Source: Pseudomonadota bacterium
GTDB lineage: Bacteria > Pseudomonadota > Gammaproteobacteria > Ga0077536
DNA: 64,000 nucleotides
Assembly (NCBI GenBank): GCA_016719885.1
Contig: JADJYF010000016.1
Span: 62,001-126,000, forward strand
Direction of reading: 5' to 3'
In this document: piece by piece, positions 33,378 to 41,917 of the stretch
Position numbering within the stretch: position 1 is the first letter of the stretch
How the letters are laid out: every line of letters begins with the position of its first letter
Position numbers and translations under genes: made by a program
Notes under the pieces: model-generated
What the model was told of the DNA's origin: nothing
Databases searched by the model: none
What the model saw: only the letters and a program-made list of their open reading frames with translations

Positions 33378-34753
33378 ACGCCAACCTTGCGCCATGGCTG
33401 AATTCTTCACCCAGCAGCCGCTGGTGCGCGGATCTCGTGCCCTATTTCGAACGCCTGGCCGAGCCGCCGGCGGTGGCGGTGGAAGGCAAGCTGTCGCGCA
33501 TGGTCGGCCTGACCCTGGAGGCGGTGGGCTGCCAGGCCGCGATCGGCGATCGCTGCCGCGTCTACAACCCTGGTGGCGTCGACGTCGACGCCGAAGTGGT
33601 GGGCTTTTCCGGTGAGCGCCTGTTCCTCATGCCGACCGGTATCCCACGTGGCCTGTCGCCCAATGCGCGGGTCATCCCGCTCGGCGGCGCCGGCGACGTG
33701 GCGGTGGGCGAGGCCTTGCTCGGCCGCGTGCTGGACGGTTCCGGCCGGCCACTGGACAACCGCGGACCGCTGCATTTGAGCGAGCGCCGGCCGCTATACG
33801 GAGAGATGATCAATCCTCTGCAACGCGCCGTGATCAGTGAGCCGCTGGACGTCGGTGTGCGCTCCATCAATGCCTTGCTGACGGTCGGCCGCGGCCAGCG
33901 CATCGGCCTGTTCGCGCCGTCCGGTGTCGGTAAATCAGTGTTGCTCGGCATGATGACGCGCTTCACCGACGCCGACGTGATCGTGGTCGGGCTCATCGGT
34001 GAGCGCGGCCGTGAAGTGAAGGAATTCATCGAAGAGATCCTCGGCGAAGCCGGCATGGCGCGCGCGGTGGTGGTGGCGACGCCGGCCGACAACCCGCCGC
34101 TCATGCGCATGCACGGCGCCGCCATGGCCACCAGCATCGCCGAATACTTCCGTGACACCGGCAGGCACGTGCTGCTGCTGATGGATTCCCTGACGCGCTA
34201 TGCGCAGGCCAATCGCGAGATCGCGCTCACCATCGGCGAACCGCCCGCCACGCGCGGCTTTCCGCCGTCGGTGTTCGCGCGCCTGCCGCAGCTGGTCGAA
34301 CGCGCCGGCATGGGCGTCGGTGGCCGCGGTTCGATCACGGCCTTCTACACGGTCCTGACCGAGGCCGACGATCCCAACGACCCGGTGGCCGATTCGGCGC
34401 GCGCCATTCTCGATGGCCACATCGTGCTGTCGCGACGCCTGGCCGAGCGCGGCCTGTACCCGGCCATCGACATCGAGGCGTCCATCAGCCGCGTGATGTC
34501 GCAGGTGGTCGGCGACCGCCAGTTGAAATACGCGCGCGCCCTCAAGCATTTCTATTCGCTGTACGAACAGAACGCGGATCTCTTCAACGTCGGCGCCTAC
34601 CAGCGCGGCGCCAATCCCGAACTCGACAGCGCGGTGGCCATGCGTCCGCAGATCCTCGAGTTCCTGGGCCAGGATCGGCGCGCGGCGGTCAATTTCAACG
34701 ACGCCGTGTCGGCCCTCGCCACCGTCACCGGCGGCGACATCCTCGACAGCTGA
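33374..34753 (+). CDS. fliI: FliI, flagellum-specific export ATPase
   Basis: Hexameric ATPase related to the F1 beta subunit that energises unloading of export substrates. At 459 aa it has Walker A APSGVGKS (about residue 181), Walker B VLLLMDSLTRYA, the GERGREVKEF catalytic-Glu segment and the family's signature PPATRGFPPSVF. All catalytic residues are present. It overlaps fliH and is followed by fliJ after 23 bp. Confidence 0.96.
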   Translation: MNANLAPWLNSSPSSRWCADLVPYFERLAEPPAVAVEGKLSRMVGLTLEAVGCQAAIGDRCRVYNPGGVDVDAEVVGFSGERLFLMPTGIPRGLSPNARVIPLGGAGDVAVGEALLGRVLDGSGRPLDNRGPLHLSERRPLYGEMINPLQRAVISEPLDVGVRSINALLTVGRGQRIGLFAPSGVGKSVLLGMMTRFTDADVIVVGLIGERGREVKEFIEEILGEAGMARAVVVATPADNPPLMRMHGAAMATSIAEYFRDTGRHVLLLMDSLTRYAQANREIALTIGEPPATRGFPPSVFARLPQLVERAGMGVGGRGSITAFYTVLTEADDPNDPVADSARAILDGHIVLSRRLAERGLYPAIDIEASISRVMSQVVGDRQLKYARALKHFYSLYEQNADLFNVGAYQRGANPELDSAVAMRPQILEFLGQDRRAAVNFNDAVSALATVTGGDILDS

Positions 34754-34776
34754 ACTCTCAAGCAAGGTAGCCCGCC

Positions 34777-35211
34777 ATGACCCGCAGCCAACGCATGAAG
34801 CGCATCGTGACCTTGAACGAGATGCAGAAATCGGTGGCGTCGCAAAAGCTCGCGAGCACCCGTGGGCGTCATGATGGCAATCTGAAAAAGCTCGAGGAAT
34901 TTCGCCGTTATCGCCTGGAATACGCGCGCGCCCTGCAGAACCCTGGCCAGGCCATGAGCGCGGCGGCGGCACGCGATACGCGCGTGTTCCTGGGCCAGCT
35001 CGAACGCACCATCACCGCCCTCGAGCAGATGGTCACGCGCTCCGAGCGCGAGTGCGCGGACGACCTCGCCGCCTGGAAGCGCGAGGCGCAGCGCGCCAAC
35101 GTGTTGGTGGATATTCTCGACCGCTGCACGCGCAACGAAGAATCCGACCGCGAAGGGCGGCTGCAGCGTGAGATTGATGACCGGCGGGTGGAACTCGCCG
35201 GTATGGATTGA
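34777..35211 (+). CDS. fliJ: FliJ, export gate coiled-coil protein
   Basis: Central-stalk-like coiled coil that couples FliI to FlhA. The 144 residues are almost fully alpha-helical and charged (LERTITALEQMVTRSERECA, WKREAQRANVLVDILDRC), with the conserved end pattern of FliJ. Similarity between FliJ proteins is low, so position after fliI is the main support. It ends the first export block; the next 119 bp contain a repeat and then the opposite-strand UXS gene. Confidence 0.88.
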   Translation: MTRSQRMKRIVTLNEMQKSVASQKLASTRGRHDGNLKKLEEFRRYRLEYARALQNPGQAMSAAAARDTRVFLGQLERTITALEQMVTRSERECADDLAAWKREAQRANVLVDILDRCTRNEESDREGRLQREIDDRRVELAGMD

Positions 35212-35227
35212 AACGACGGTTTCTTCC

Positions 35228-35302
35228 GTAGGTGCGAATTTATTCGCACATTTAAAGGGCTGCCAATGCCTCACTTCGGGACAGATGCGAATAAGTCTGA
35301 CC
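35228..35302. repeat. REP-like arm with decayed partner after fliJ
   Basis: Intact arm GTAGGTGCGAATTTATTCGC at 35228-35247 (continuing ACA), and a poorly conserved inverted counterpart containing GATGCGAATAAGTCTGAC around 35284-35301. Same family as the copies near ycgR and flgL. No gene is visible in this 119-bp gap. Confidence 0.55.
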
Positions 35303-35330
35303 CACAAATCCAGCACCGCCGATCCCCCCT

Positions 35331-36299
35331 TCAGCGTTTCAAGCGCTCATCGAAATACGCAATCGTCTTCGCCAAACCGTCGCGCAACTTCACGCTTGGT
35401 TCCCACCCGAGCTGGGTGCGCGCACGCGTGATATCCGGCTGGCGCTGGCGCGGATCGTCGGTGGGCAGCGGCTGGAAGCTTATCTTGCTCTTCGAACCGA
35501 CCATCTCCACCACCAGCTCGGCGAGCTGGCGAATGGTGAATTCGTCGGGATTGCCGATGTTGATCGGGCCTGTCACTTCCGGCGCGCTGTCCATGAGCTT
35601 GACGAGGCCGGCGATGAGATCGTCCACATAGCAGAACGAACGGGTCTGCGAGCCATCGCCGTAGAGCGTGATGTCCTGGTTGGCGAGGGCCTGCACGATG
35701 AAGTTGGACACCACGCGGCCATCGTTGGGATGCATGCGCGGGCCATAGGTGTTGAAGATGCGCGCCACCTTGATGGCCAGGCCGTGCTGGCGGTGGTAGT
35801 CGAAGAACAGGGTTTCGGCACAGCGTTTGCCTTCGTCGTAGCAGGCGCGCGGGCCGATGGGATTGGTGTGACCCCAGTAGTCCTCGGTCTGCGGATGGAT
35901 TTCGGGGTCGCCGTAGACCTCGCTGGTCGAGGCCTGCAGGATGCGCGCCTTGATGCGCTTGGCCAGGCCCAGCATGTTGATGGCGCCGTGCACGCTGGTC
36001 TTGGTGGTCTGCACCGGGTCGAACTGGTAGTGGATGGGCGACGCCGGGCAGGCGAGGTTGTAGATCTCGTCGGCCTCGATATAGAGCGGGAAGGTGATGT
36101 CATGCCGCAGCAGCTCGAACATCGGGTTGTCCAGCAGATGCACGACGTTGTCCTTGGCGCCGGTGTAGAAATTGTCCACGCACAGCACATCGTCGCCGCG
36201 CGCCAGCAGCGCCTCGCACAGGTGGGAGCCTAAGAAACCGGCGCCGCCGGTGACCAGAACGCGACGACGCGTTCCCTGAGTGCGGTTGGAAATATGCAT
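35331..36299 (-). CDS. UDP-glucuronate decarboxylase (UDP-xylose synthase)
   Basis: Extended SDR enzyme converting UDP-glucuronate to UDP-xylose. NAD-binding GGAGFLGSH lies near the N-terminus, with the UXS-specific ACPASPIHYQFDPVQTTKTS stretch, catalytic STSEVYGDP and Tyr-x3-Lys (CYDEGKRCAE), and FNTYGPRMHPNDGRVVSNF. At 322 aa it has the length of the soluble form. The ATG at MHISNRTQ is supported by GGGAGGGG upstream. It is the only minus-strand gene inside the fli block, between fliJ and fliK, and divergent from fliK. A role in sugar supply for flagellar, LPS or capsule glycans is inferred from place only. Confidence 0.92.
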   Translation of the reverse strand: MHISNRTQGTRRRVLVTGGAGFLGSHLCEALLARGDDVLCVDNFYTGAKDNVVHLLDNPMFELLRHDITFPLYIEADEIYNLACPASPIHYQFDPVQTTKTSVHGAINMLGLAKRIKARILQASTSEVYGDPEIHPQTEDYWGHTNPIGPRACYDEGKRCAETLFFDYHRQHGLAIKVARIFNTYGPRMHPNDGRVVSNFIVQALANQDITLYGDGSQTRSFCYVDDLIAGLVKLMDSAPEVTGPINIGNPDEFTIRQLAELVVEMVGSKSKISFQPLPTDDPRQRQPDITRARTQLGWEPSVKLRDGLAKTIAYFDERLKR

Positions 36300-36374
36300 G
36301 CGAACGGCCCCTCCCAGGCTTTGTGCGCGGCGCGTGCCATTGTGACATGGGCTGGCCGCGACTCGGCGGCGTTG

Positions 36375-36390
36375 TGGCACGGGCTTTGCT
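36375..36390 (+). promoter_or_regulatory. Sigma-54 promoter of fliK
   Basis: TGGCACG-GGCT-TTGCT, exact consensus in both halves, 44 bp before the fliK ATG. It gives the second fli block its own FleQ-type promoter, independent of fliEFGHIJ. Confidence 0.88.
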
Positions 36391-36434
36391 GATATCGGCT
36401 CGAGAACATTGGTCCTGAGGTCTTGGAGAACGAC

Positions 36435-37472
36435 ATGCCCGCCATCGACGCCGCCCTGCCCGCCGCCCCGACGCCCACGCCTGGCGCCGCGGCCGAATCA
36501 CGACCCATGGCCCAAAACGCTGTCAAACCAGCGAAAATGGCCAACGGTGACAGCCAGGCCAGCGATGCATTCATTGCTGCCCTGCTGGCCCAGAGCACCG
36601 CGCAGATGATCACCCCCGAGCAGCCTGCCGCGGCCGGCGAAGCGGGGACGGCGCTCGTCACGGGACAGGAATTGCCGACCTTGCGGCCAGCACTTGCCGC
36701 CACCCCGGCCGTGCGCCGTCCGGCGGCGCCCCTGGCTCCCGATTCCGCACCAACCATGGCGGCGGCGGCGGAAGGCGGCGCACAGGATGAATTCGCGACG
36801 GCTTTTGTCGCCCTGCAGGACGCCATGACCGGCGGCGCGGGGGGCGAGCGCGGCAAGGACAGCGGCCCGGCCAGTGCCGGCGATGACGCAGTCACCGCCA
36901 CCGCCCTGCTGTCGGATCCGAATGCGTCGACGCTCACCACGCCGGCACGGGGCGAGACCGAAGCCAGCCGCGCACTCGATGCCCTCGGCGGTGCGCACGC
37001 CGCGCGCATTCACGAGGCGCCGGCGCCGGCCCAGGCCTATGCCGCCAAGCCCGCGCCCTTGCCCATGGACCAGCCGGCGCTGTTCGCCGAACGTTTGAAC
37101 CAGCACATCTCCTTCATGATTGGCGACCAGGTGCAGAGCGCCCAGATCGCCGTCACGCCGGCCGACCTCGGGCCGGTGGAAGTGCGCGTGACGATGGTCG
37201 GCGACGAGGCCAAGATCCAGCTGTCCGCCACCCATGCCGCGACCCGCGAAGCTTTGAACGAAGCCTTGCCGCGCTTGCGCGCGTCGTTCGCCGAGGCTGG
37301 CATTTCCCTGTCCCAGGCCGGCGTGTTCGCGCAGATGCCCGAACGCCAGCAGGCCGATCCGTCGTACACCGCCCAGGCCCGTGGCCAGGACGGCGATTTC
37401 GATATCGCGTCGGCGGCGCCGGTGGCCGGCAGCCGCAGCCTCAAGGTAGGCCTCATCGACGCGTTCGTGTAG
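36435..37472 (+). CDS. fliK: FliK, hook-length control protein
   Basis: Molecular ruler that ends hook growth and switches export specificity through FlhB. The 345-aa protein has an Ala/Pro/Thr-rich unstructured N-terminal ruler (about 1-215) and the conserved C-terminal substrate-switch domain (IAVTPADLGPVEVRVTMVGD, then AALNEALPRLR-like LNEALPRLRASFAEAGISLS). GGAG lies 6 nt upstream of the ATG; an in-frame TTG 12 bp earlier is less likely. Transcribed from the sigma-54 promoter just upstream. Confidence 0.9.
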   Translation: MPAIDAALPAAPTPTPGAAAESRPMAQNAVKPAKMANGDSQASDAFIAALLAQSTAQMITPEQPAAAGEAGTALVTGQELPTLRPALAATPAVRRPAAPLAPDSAPTMAAAAEGGAQDEFATAFVALQDAMTGGAGGERGKDSGPASAGDDAVTATALLSDPNASTLTTPARGETEASRALDALGGAHAARIHEAPAPAQAYAAKPAPLPMDQPALFAERLNQHISFMIGDQVQSAQIAVTPADLGPVEVRVTMVGDEAKIQLSATHAATREALNEALPRLRASFAEAGISLSQAGVFAQMPERQQADPSYTAQARGQDGDFDIASAAPVAGSRSLKVGLIDAFV

Positions 37473-37694
37473 CCACGAGGCGGCCGTCAAGAACTTGTCG
37501 GCCAGCGCCACCGCGCTACTCCGACTCGCGTCATAAACACGTGGCCGCGCCGCCCGGCGCGACCCGCCACGCCTCCCCAGGTCCTCCGTTGGCTCGGGCC
37601 GGCGCCGCGTCCATCGACGGCGTCCTTTTTGAATTCATGCGCTTAGCGCCCACGCCGGCGCGCGCTCCGGGAACCGGAACGGGTTCGCACCTGG

Positions 37695-37710
37695 TGGCAT
37701 GACGATTGCA
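37695..37710 (+). promoter_or_regulatory. Sigma-54 promoter of fliL operon
   Basis: TGGCATG-ACGA-TTGCA, one mismatch from consensus with exact GG-N10-GC spacing, 36 bp before the fliL ATG. The rest of the 274-bp fliK-fliL gap shows no gene or repeat, apart from a short TTCGCACCT reminiscent of a REP arm. Confidence 0.8.
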
Positions 37711-37746
37711 CCAGGGCCTACACGAATTCGACTCCAGGAGCTAAAC

Positions 37747-38241
37747 ATGTCTCAAGCAGCAGCTGCAGCCTCGGCGCCCGCCGGCGGCAACAAGAAACTC
37801 ATCATCATTGCCGCGACCGTGGTGTTGCTGGCTGCCATCGGCGGTGGCGTGGCGGTGATGCTGAAGGGCGGCGACAAGAAGGCCGAGGCGGCCGAGCACG
37901 CCGAGAAGGAAGTCGTGCACGAGCCGGTCTACATCGATATCAAGCCCGAGTTCGTCATCAATTTCGCCAACAAGGCCGGCCACTCCAAGTATCTCAAGTG
38001 CGAACTCTCGGTGGTGACCAAGGACCCCGAGATCGAGAAGGCCGTCGAGAAGCACCTGCCGGCCATCCGCAATGCGCTGGTGCTGCTGCTGTCGCGCCAG
38101 ATCTATGAAGAGCTCATGCCCAACGAAGGCAAGGAAAAGCTGCGCGCCGACGCGTTGGCGGCGGTGCAAGAGGTGTTGAAGGCCCAGACCGGCAAGCCCG
38201 GTATCGAGGACCTCTTCTTCTCGAACTTCGTGATGCATTGA
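37747..38241 (+). CDS. fliL: FliL, stator-associated membrane protein
   Basis: Inner-membrane protein that rings the stator and supports torque. The 164 residues comprise a short cytoplasmic N-terminus, one membrane helix (about 18-38, LIIIAATVVLLAAIGGGVAV) and a periplasmic stomatin/SPFH-like domain (EFVINFANKAGHSKYLKCEL, then VVTKDPEIEKAVEKHLP). AGGAG precedes the start, which is preferred over an earlier in-frame ATG. First gene of fliLMNOPQR-flhBA. Confidence 0.93.
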   Translation: MSQAAAAASAPAGGNKKLIIIAATVVLLAAIGGGVAVMLKGGDKKAEAAEHAEKEVVHEPVYIDIKPEFVINFANKAGHSKYLKCELSVVTKDPEIEKAVEKHLPAIRNALVLLLSRQIYEELMPNEGKEKLRADALAAVQEVLKAQTGKPGIEDLFFSNFVMH

Positions 38242-38273
38242 TTTCCTGAGCACGCAGCACCGGACCCACCGTC

Positions 38274-39290
38274 ATGGCCAATTCCGATCTCTTGTCCCAG
38301 GATGAAATCGACGCGCTGCTGTCGGGCGTAGACAGCGGCGAGGTCGAAACCGAAGTCGACGAGGGCCTGCCGCCGGGCGCCGCGCAGCAATACGACTTCA
38401 CCACCCAGGACCGCATCGTCCGCGGGCGCATGCCGACGCTCGAGATGATCAACGAGCGCCTGGCGCGCAACCTGCGCCAGAGCCTGTTCGACATGCTGCG
38501 CCGCTCGCCGGTGATCTCGCTGGAAGGCATACAGCTGTCGAAGTTCGGCGAATACGTGCACACCCTGTTGATGCCGTCCAATCTCAACATCGTGCGCATG
38601 CGCCCGCTCAAGGGCTCGGCGCTGATCGTGTGCAATCCCAAGCTCATCTTCTCGCTGGTCGATTGCTTCTTCGGCGGCGAAGGGCGCTTCTACAACAAGA
38701 TTGAAGGGCGCGACTTCAGCACCACCGAGATGCGCATCGTCAAGCGTTTCCTCGACATCGTGTTCGCGGGACTCGAAGAAGCTTGGGAACCGGTCATGCC
38801 GGTCAAGTTCGAGTACGTCAATTCCGAGGTCAATCCGCAGTTCGCGAACATCGTCACGCCGAGTGAAGTGGTGGTGGTGTCGACCTTCCATATCGATCTC
38901 GAATCGGGCTCGGGCTACATGCACGTGACCCTGCCGTACTCGATGATCGAACCGATACGCGAGCTGCTCGACGCCGGCGTGCAGTCGGACGTGATGGAAA
39001 AGGACGAGCGCTGGGCGGTGATCCTGAAGGAAGAGATCAAGACCGCCGAAGTCGCGCTCAACGCCACCTTGACGCGCAAGCGCGTGTCGCTGCGCGACGT
39101 GATGGATTTCAAGCCCGGCACCGTGCTGCCCATCGACATGCCCGGCACCGTCGTCGCGCGCGTCGATGACGTGCCGGTGTTTCGCGGCGTGTACGGCGCG
39201 CACCAGGGCAAGCAGGCGCTGAAAGTCATAGAAACCATCCGCCACAGCGAATTAATGCCACAGACCGTGGCGCTTGGAGCATTCAAATGA
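38274..39290 (+). CDS. fliM: FliM, flagellar switch protein
   Basis: C-ring switch component that binds phospho-CheY. The extreme N-terminus carries the CheY-binding peptide (DLLSQDEIDALLSGVDSG, from residue 5). The middle CheC-like domain (about 55-240) binds FliG, and the C-terminal SpoA domain (about 255-330) pairs with FliN. The 338-aa length is typical. Similar EIDALL-type motifs recur in CheZ and CheA of this window. The last codons overlap fliN (ATGA). Confidence 0.96.
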   Translation: MANSDLLSQDEIDALLSGVDSGEVETEVDEGLPPGAAQQYDFTTQDRIVRGRMPTLEMINERLARNLRQSLFDMLRRSPVISLEGIQLSKFGEYVHTLLMPSNLNIVRMRPLKGSALIVCNPKLIFSLVDCFFGGEGRFYNKIEGRDFSTTEMRIVKRFLDIVFAGLEEAWEPVMPVKFEYVNSEVNPQFANIVTPSEVVVVSTFHIDLESGSGYMHVTLPYSMIEPIRELLDAGVQSDVMEKDERWAVILKEEIKTAEVALNATLTRKRVSLRDVMDFKPGTVLPIDMPGTVVARVDDVPVFRGVYGAHQGKQALKVIETIRHSELMPQTVALGAFK

Positions 39291-39682
39291 GTGACGCAGC
39301 CCAGGACGATGTTGATGACGTGTGGGGCGCGGCCCTTGCAGAGCAGGGCGGCGTCATCACCGACGCGCAACCGGCGCCGATGCGCAATCTCGACGCCGAC
39401 GTGGCGGCCGCCAACCTGCCGCCCGGCAGCCTCGACAACATTCTCGAGATCCCGGTCATGTTGACCGTCGAGATCGGCAGCACCAAGGTCGCGATCCGCA
39501 ACCTCCTGCAGTTGAACCAGGGCTCGGTGGTGGAACTCGACCGCCTGGCCGGCGAGCCGCTGGACGTGCTGGTCAACGGCACGCTCATCGCGCATGGCGA
39601 AGTGGTGGTGGTGAACGAGAAGTTCGGTATCCGCCTGACCGACGTCATCAGCGCCCACGAGCGCGTGCGCAAGCTGAGCTGA
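39287..39682 (+). CDS. fliN: FliN, flagellar switch protein
   Basis: C-ring subunit supporting FliM and docking FliH. The 131-aa protein has an acidic N-terminal extension (DDVDDVWGAALAEQG) and a SpoA domain (about 48-128) with the family core (LLQLNQGSVVELDRLAGEPL, then DVLVNGTLIAHGEVVVVNEK). It overlaps fliM by 4 bp and is followed by fliO after 12 bp. Confidence 0.95.
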   Translation: MSDAAQDDVDDVWGAALAEQGGVITDAQPAPMRNLDADVAAANLPPGSLDNILEIPVMLTVEIGSTKVAIRNLLQLNQGSVVELDRLAGEPLDVLVNGTLIAHGEVVVVNEKFGIRLTDVISAHERVRKLS

Positions 39683-39694
39683 AGCACGAACGTC

Positions 39695-40090
39695 ATGCGC
39701 CATCCGTACGCCCAATCCGTGCTCGCCGCGTTCGCGCTCGCGCCCGGCCTGTGCGCCGCTGCCGGCAGCGCGCCGGTCGGTATCGGCCAGGCCGTGCAGG
39801 TGATCCTGGGCCTCGCGCTGGTGCTCGCCATGATCGTCGCGGCGGCCTGGGGCGCGCGTCGCCTGCAGGCCATCCGCCCGCAGGGCCGTGGTCATATCCG
39901 CATTCTCGAGGGCCTCGCGGTCGGTACGCGCGACAAGCTGCTGCTCATCGAAGTCGACGGTCAGCGCGTGCTGCTCGGCATGTCGCCGGGGCGCATCGCC
40001 ACCCTCCACACTTTCGCCGGCGAGCCCGCGCCGCAGTTCGAAGACGCCCTGCACGCCGCCGGCCAGCAGCTGCTGGGAGCCAAGTCCTGA
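39695..40090 (+). CDS. fliO: FliO, export gate assembly protein
   Basis: Helps assemble FliP in the inner membrane. It has 131 aa, a hydrophobic N-terminus resembling a signal peptide, and one membrane helix (about 28-50, QVILGLALVLAMIVAAAWGA). The cytoplasmic domain carries the FliO pattern (IRILEGLAVGTRDKLLLIEV, then GQRVLLGMSPGRIATLH). The fliP start codon overlaps its TGA by one base. Confidence 0.9.
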   Translation: MRHPYAQSVLAAFALAPGLCAAAGSAPVGIGQAVQVILGLALVLAMIVAAAWGARRLQAIRPQGRGHIRILEGLAVGTRDKLLLIEVDGQRVLLGMSPGRIATLHTFAGEPAPQFEDALHAAGQQLLGAKS

Positions 40091-40824
40091 TGTTGGGCGC
40101 ACTGCTGTTGTTGGCGTTGAGCCTGGCACCGGTGGCCGTCGGCGCGCAGGGCCTGGACGCGCTGTCCATCACCACCCAGGGCGATGGCAGCCAGACCTAC
40201 ACCCTGACCCTGCAAGTGCTGTTGTTGATGACGGCGCTGACCATGCTGCCGGCCATCCTGCTGGCCATGACCTCGTTCACGCGCATCGTCATCGTGCTCG
40301 CCATCCTGCGCCAGGCGCTCGGCACCGCGCAGACGCCGTCCAACCAGATCCTGGTGGCGCTGGCACTGTTCATGACCTTCTTCATCATGTCGCCGGTCGC
40401 GGACAAGGTGTACGTCGAAGCGGTCCAGCCCTACCTCGACGACAAGCTCGACGCCAACACCGCGCTGGCACGCGCCGCGGTGCCGGTACGTGGCTTCATG
40501 TTCGAGCAGACCCGCGAGTCGGACATCACGCTGTTCACCGAGATGGCCGGTCATGACACTTACAAGGACAAGGACGACGTGCCGTTCACGGTGCTCGCGC
40601 CGTCCTTCATCACCAGTGAACTGAAGACCGCTTTCCAGATCGGGTTCCTGATCTTCCTGCCGTTCCTGATCATCGACCTGGTGGTCGCCAGCGTCTTGAT
40701 GTCGATGGGCATGATGATGCTGTCGCCGCTGATCATCTCGCTGCCGTTCAAGATCATGCTGTTCGTGCTGGTCGACGGCTGGGCGCTGATCGTCGGCACG
40801 CTGGCCTCGAGCTTCTACACCTGA
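40090..40824 (+). CDS. fliP: FliP, export gate core protein
   Basis: Five copies form the core of the export gate with FliQ and FliR. The 244-aa protein has a cleavable signal peptide ending near VAVGAQG, then four membrane helices and the family-specific stretches TSFTRIVIVLAILRQALGTA and PSNQILVALALFMTFFIMSP. The ATG (MLGALLLL) overlaps the fliO stop. The frame is open upstream through fliN/fliO, but those are shadows. Confidence 0.95.
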   Translation: MLGALLLLALSLAPVAVGAQGLDALSITTQGDGSQTYTLTLQVLLLMTALTMLPAILLAMTSFTRIVIVLAILRQALGTAQTPSNQILVALALFMTFFIMSPVADKVYVEAVQPYLDDKLDANTALARAAVPVRGFMFEQTRESDITLFTEMAGHDTYKDKDDVPFTVLAPSFITSELKTAFQIGFLIFLPFLIIDLVVASVLMSMGMMMLSPLIISLPFKIMLFVLVDGWALIVGTLASSFYT

Positions 40825-40840
40825 AGGCAGGGACACCGGC

Positions 40841-41110
40841 ATGACTCCCGAAACCGTCATCGCGCTCGGCCACGACGCACTGCAGCTGACCATCATCCTG
40901 ATGGCGCTGTTGCTGTTGCCGGCGCTGGCGGTCGGCCTGTTGGTCAGCCTGTTCCAGGCCGCGACCCAGATCAACGAGATGACCCTCTCCTTCATTCCCA
41001 AGCTGCTGGCGACGGTCGCGGTGCTGGTGCTGGGCGGCTCCTATATCCTGGGCGCGCTCAGTGATTACACGGTGCGCCTGTTCCAGTCCATTCCGGGTCT
41101 CATCGGTTGA
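40841..41110 (+). CDS. fliQ: FliQ, export gate protein
   Basis: Small gate subunit of 89 aa with two membrane helices and the conserved LVSLFQAATQINEMTLSFIP segment between them. The spacing to fliP (16 bp) and fliR (19 bp) is the usual order. Complete and ordinary. Confidence 0.95.
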   Translation: MTPETVIALGHDALQLTIILMALLLLPALAVGLLVSLFQAATQINEMTLSFIPKLLATVAVLVLGGSYILGALSDYTVRLFQSIPGLIG

Positions 41111-41129
41111 CGGGAACGATGACGCCGCC

Positions 41130-41915
41130 ATGGGCAACATCTCCATATCGCAGGCGACGCTGACCGCGCTACTCGCGCAGTGGCTGTGGCCCTTCGTGCG
41201 CATCAGCGGCTTCGTGATGGCGGCGCCGGTGATGGGCACGCGCGCGCTGCCGATGCGGGCGCGCATGATCCTGGTATTGGCCATCACCAGCGTGGTGGCG
41301 CCGGTGGTGACGCCGGCCACGCACATCGAGCCGCTGTCCGCTGCCGGCCTGCTCACCGTCATGCAACAGGTCATCATCGGCGCCACCATCGGCATGGTGC
41401 TGCGCCTGACTTTCATGGTGTTCGAGTTCGCCGGCCAGTTCGTCGCACAGCAGACCGGTCTCGGCTTCGCGGCCATGGTCGACCCGACCAGCGGCTCGCA
41501 GGTGCCGGTGCTCGCGCATCTGTACGTGATCCTCGCGACCCTGATCTTCTTTGTCAGCGATGCGCACCTGGTGTTGATCAAACTCCTGGCCGAGAGTTTC
41601 ACCCTGTTGCCGGTGGGGCCCATGGGCCTCACCAGCGCCGGCGCGGATCTCATTGTCGAATGGAGCGCGACGCTGTTCGCCAGCGCCTTGCTGCTGTCGC
41701 TGCCGGTGGTCATTGCGCTGCTGGCCATCAACCTCGCGTTCGGCGTGATGAGCCGCGCCGCGCCGCAGCTCAATATCATCACCATCGGCTTCCCGGTCAC
41801 CATCCTGGCCGGCATCATGGTCGTCAGCCTGACGCTCGATGACCTGCGCACCAGCTGCCTCGAGTTGTTCGACTCGGCGTTCACGATCACCCGCTCGGCA
41901 CTCGAGGCGCGCTGA
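41130..41915 (+). CDS. fliR: FliR, export gate protein
   Basis: Single-copy gate subunit that closes the FliPQR helix. The 261-aa protein has about six membrane helices, with the family stretch FAGQFVAQQTGLGFAAMVDP and the NLAFGVMSRAAPQLNIITIG region. The start is the ATG at MGNISISQ. An open frame reaching back into fliQ is not coding. flhB begins 2 bp after the stop. Confidence 0.94.
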   Translation: MGNISISQATLTALLAQWLWPFVRISGFVMAAPVMGTRALPMRARMILVLAITSVVAPVVTPATHIEPLSAAGLLTVMQQVIIGATIGMVLRLTFMVFEFAGQFVAQQTGLGFAAMVDPTSGSQVPVLAHLYVILATLIFFVSDAHLVLIKLLAESFTLLPVGPMGLTSAGADLIVEWSATLFASALLLSLPVVIALLAINLAFGVMSRAAPQLNIITIGFPVTILAGIMVVSLTLDDLRTSCLELFDSAFTITRSALEAR

Positions 41916-41917
41916 TC

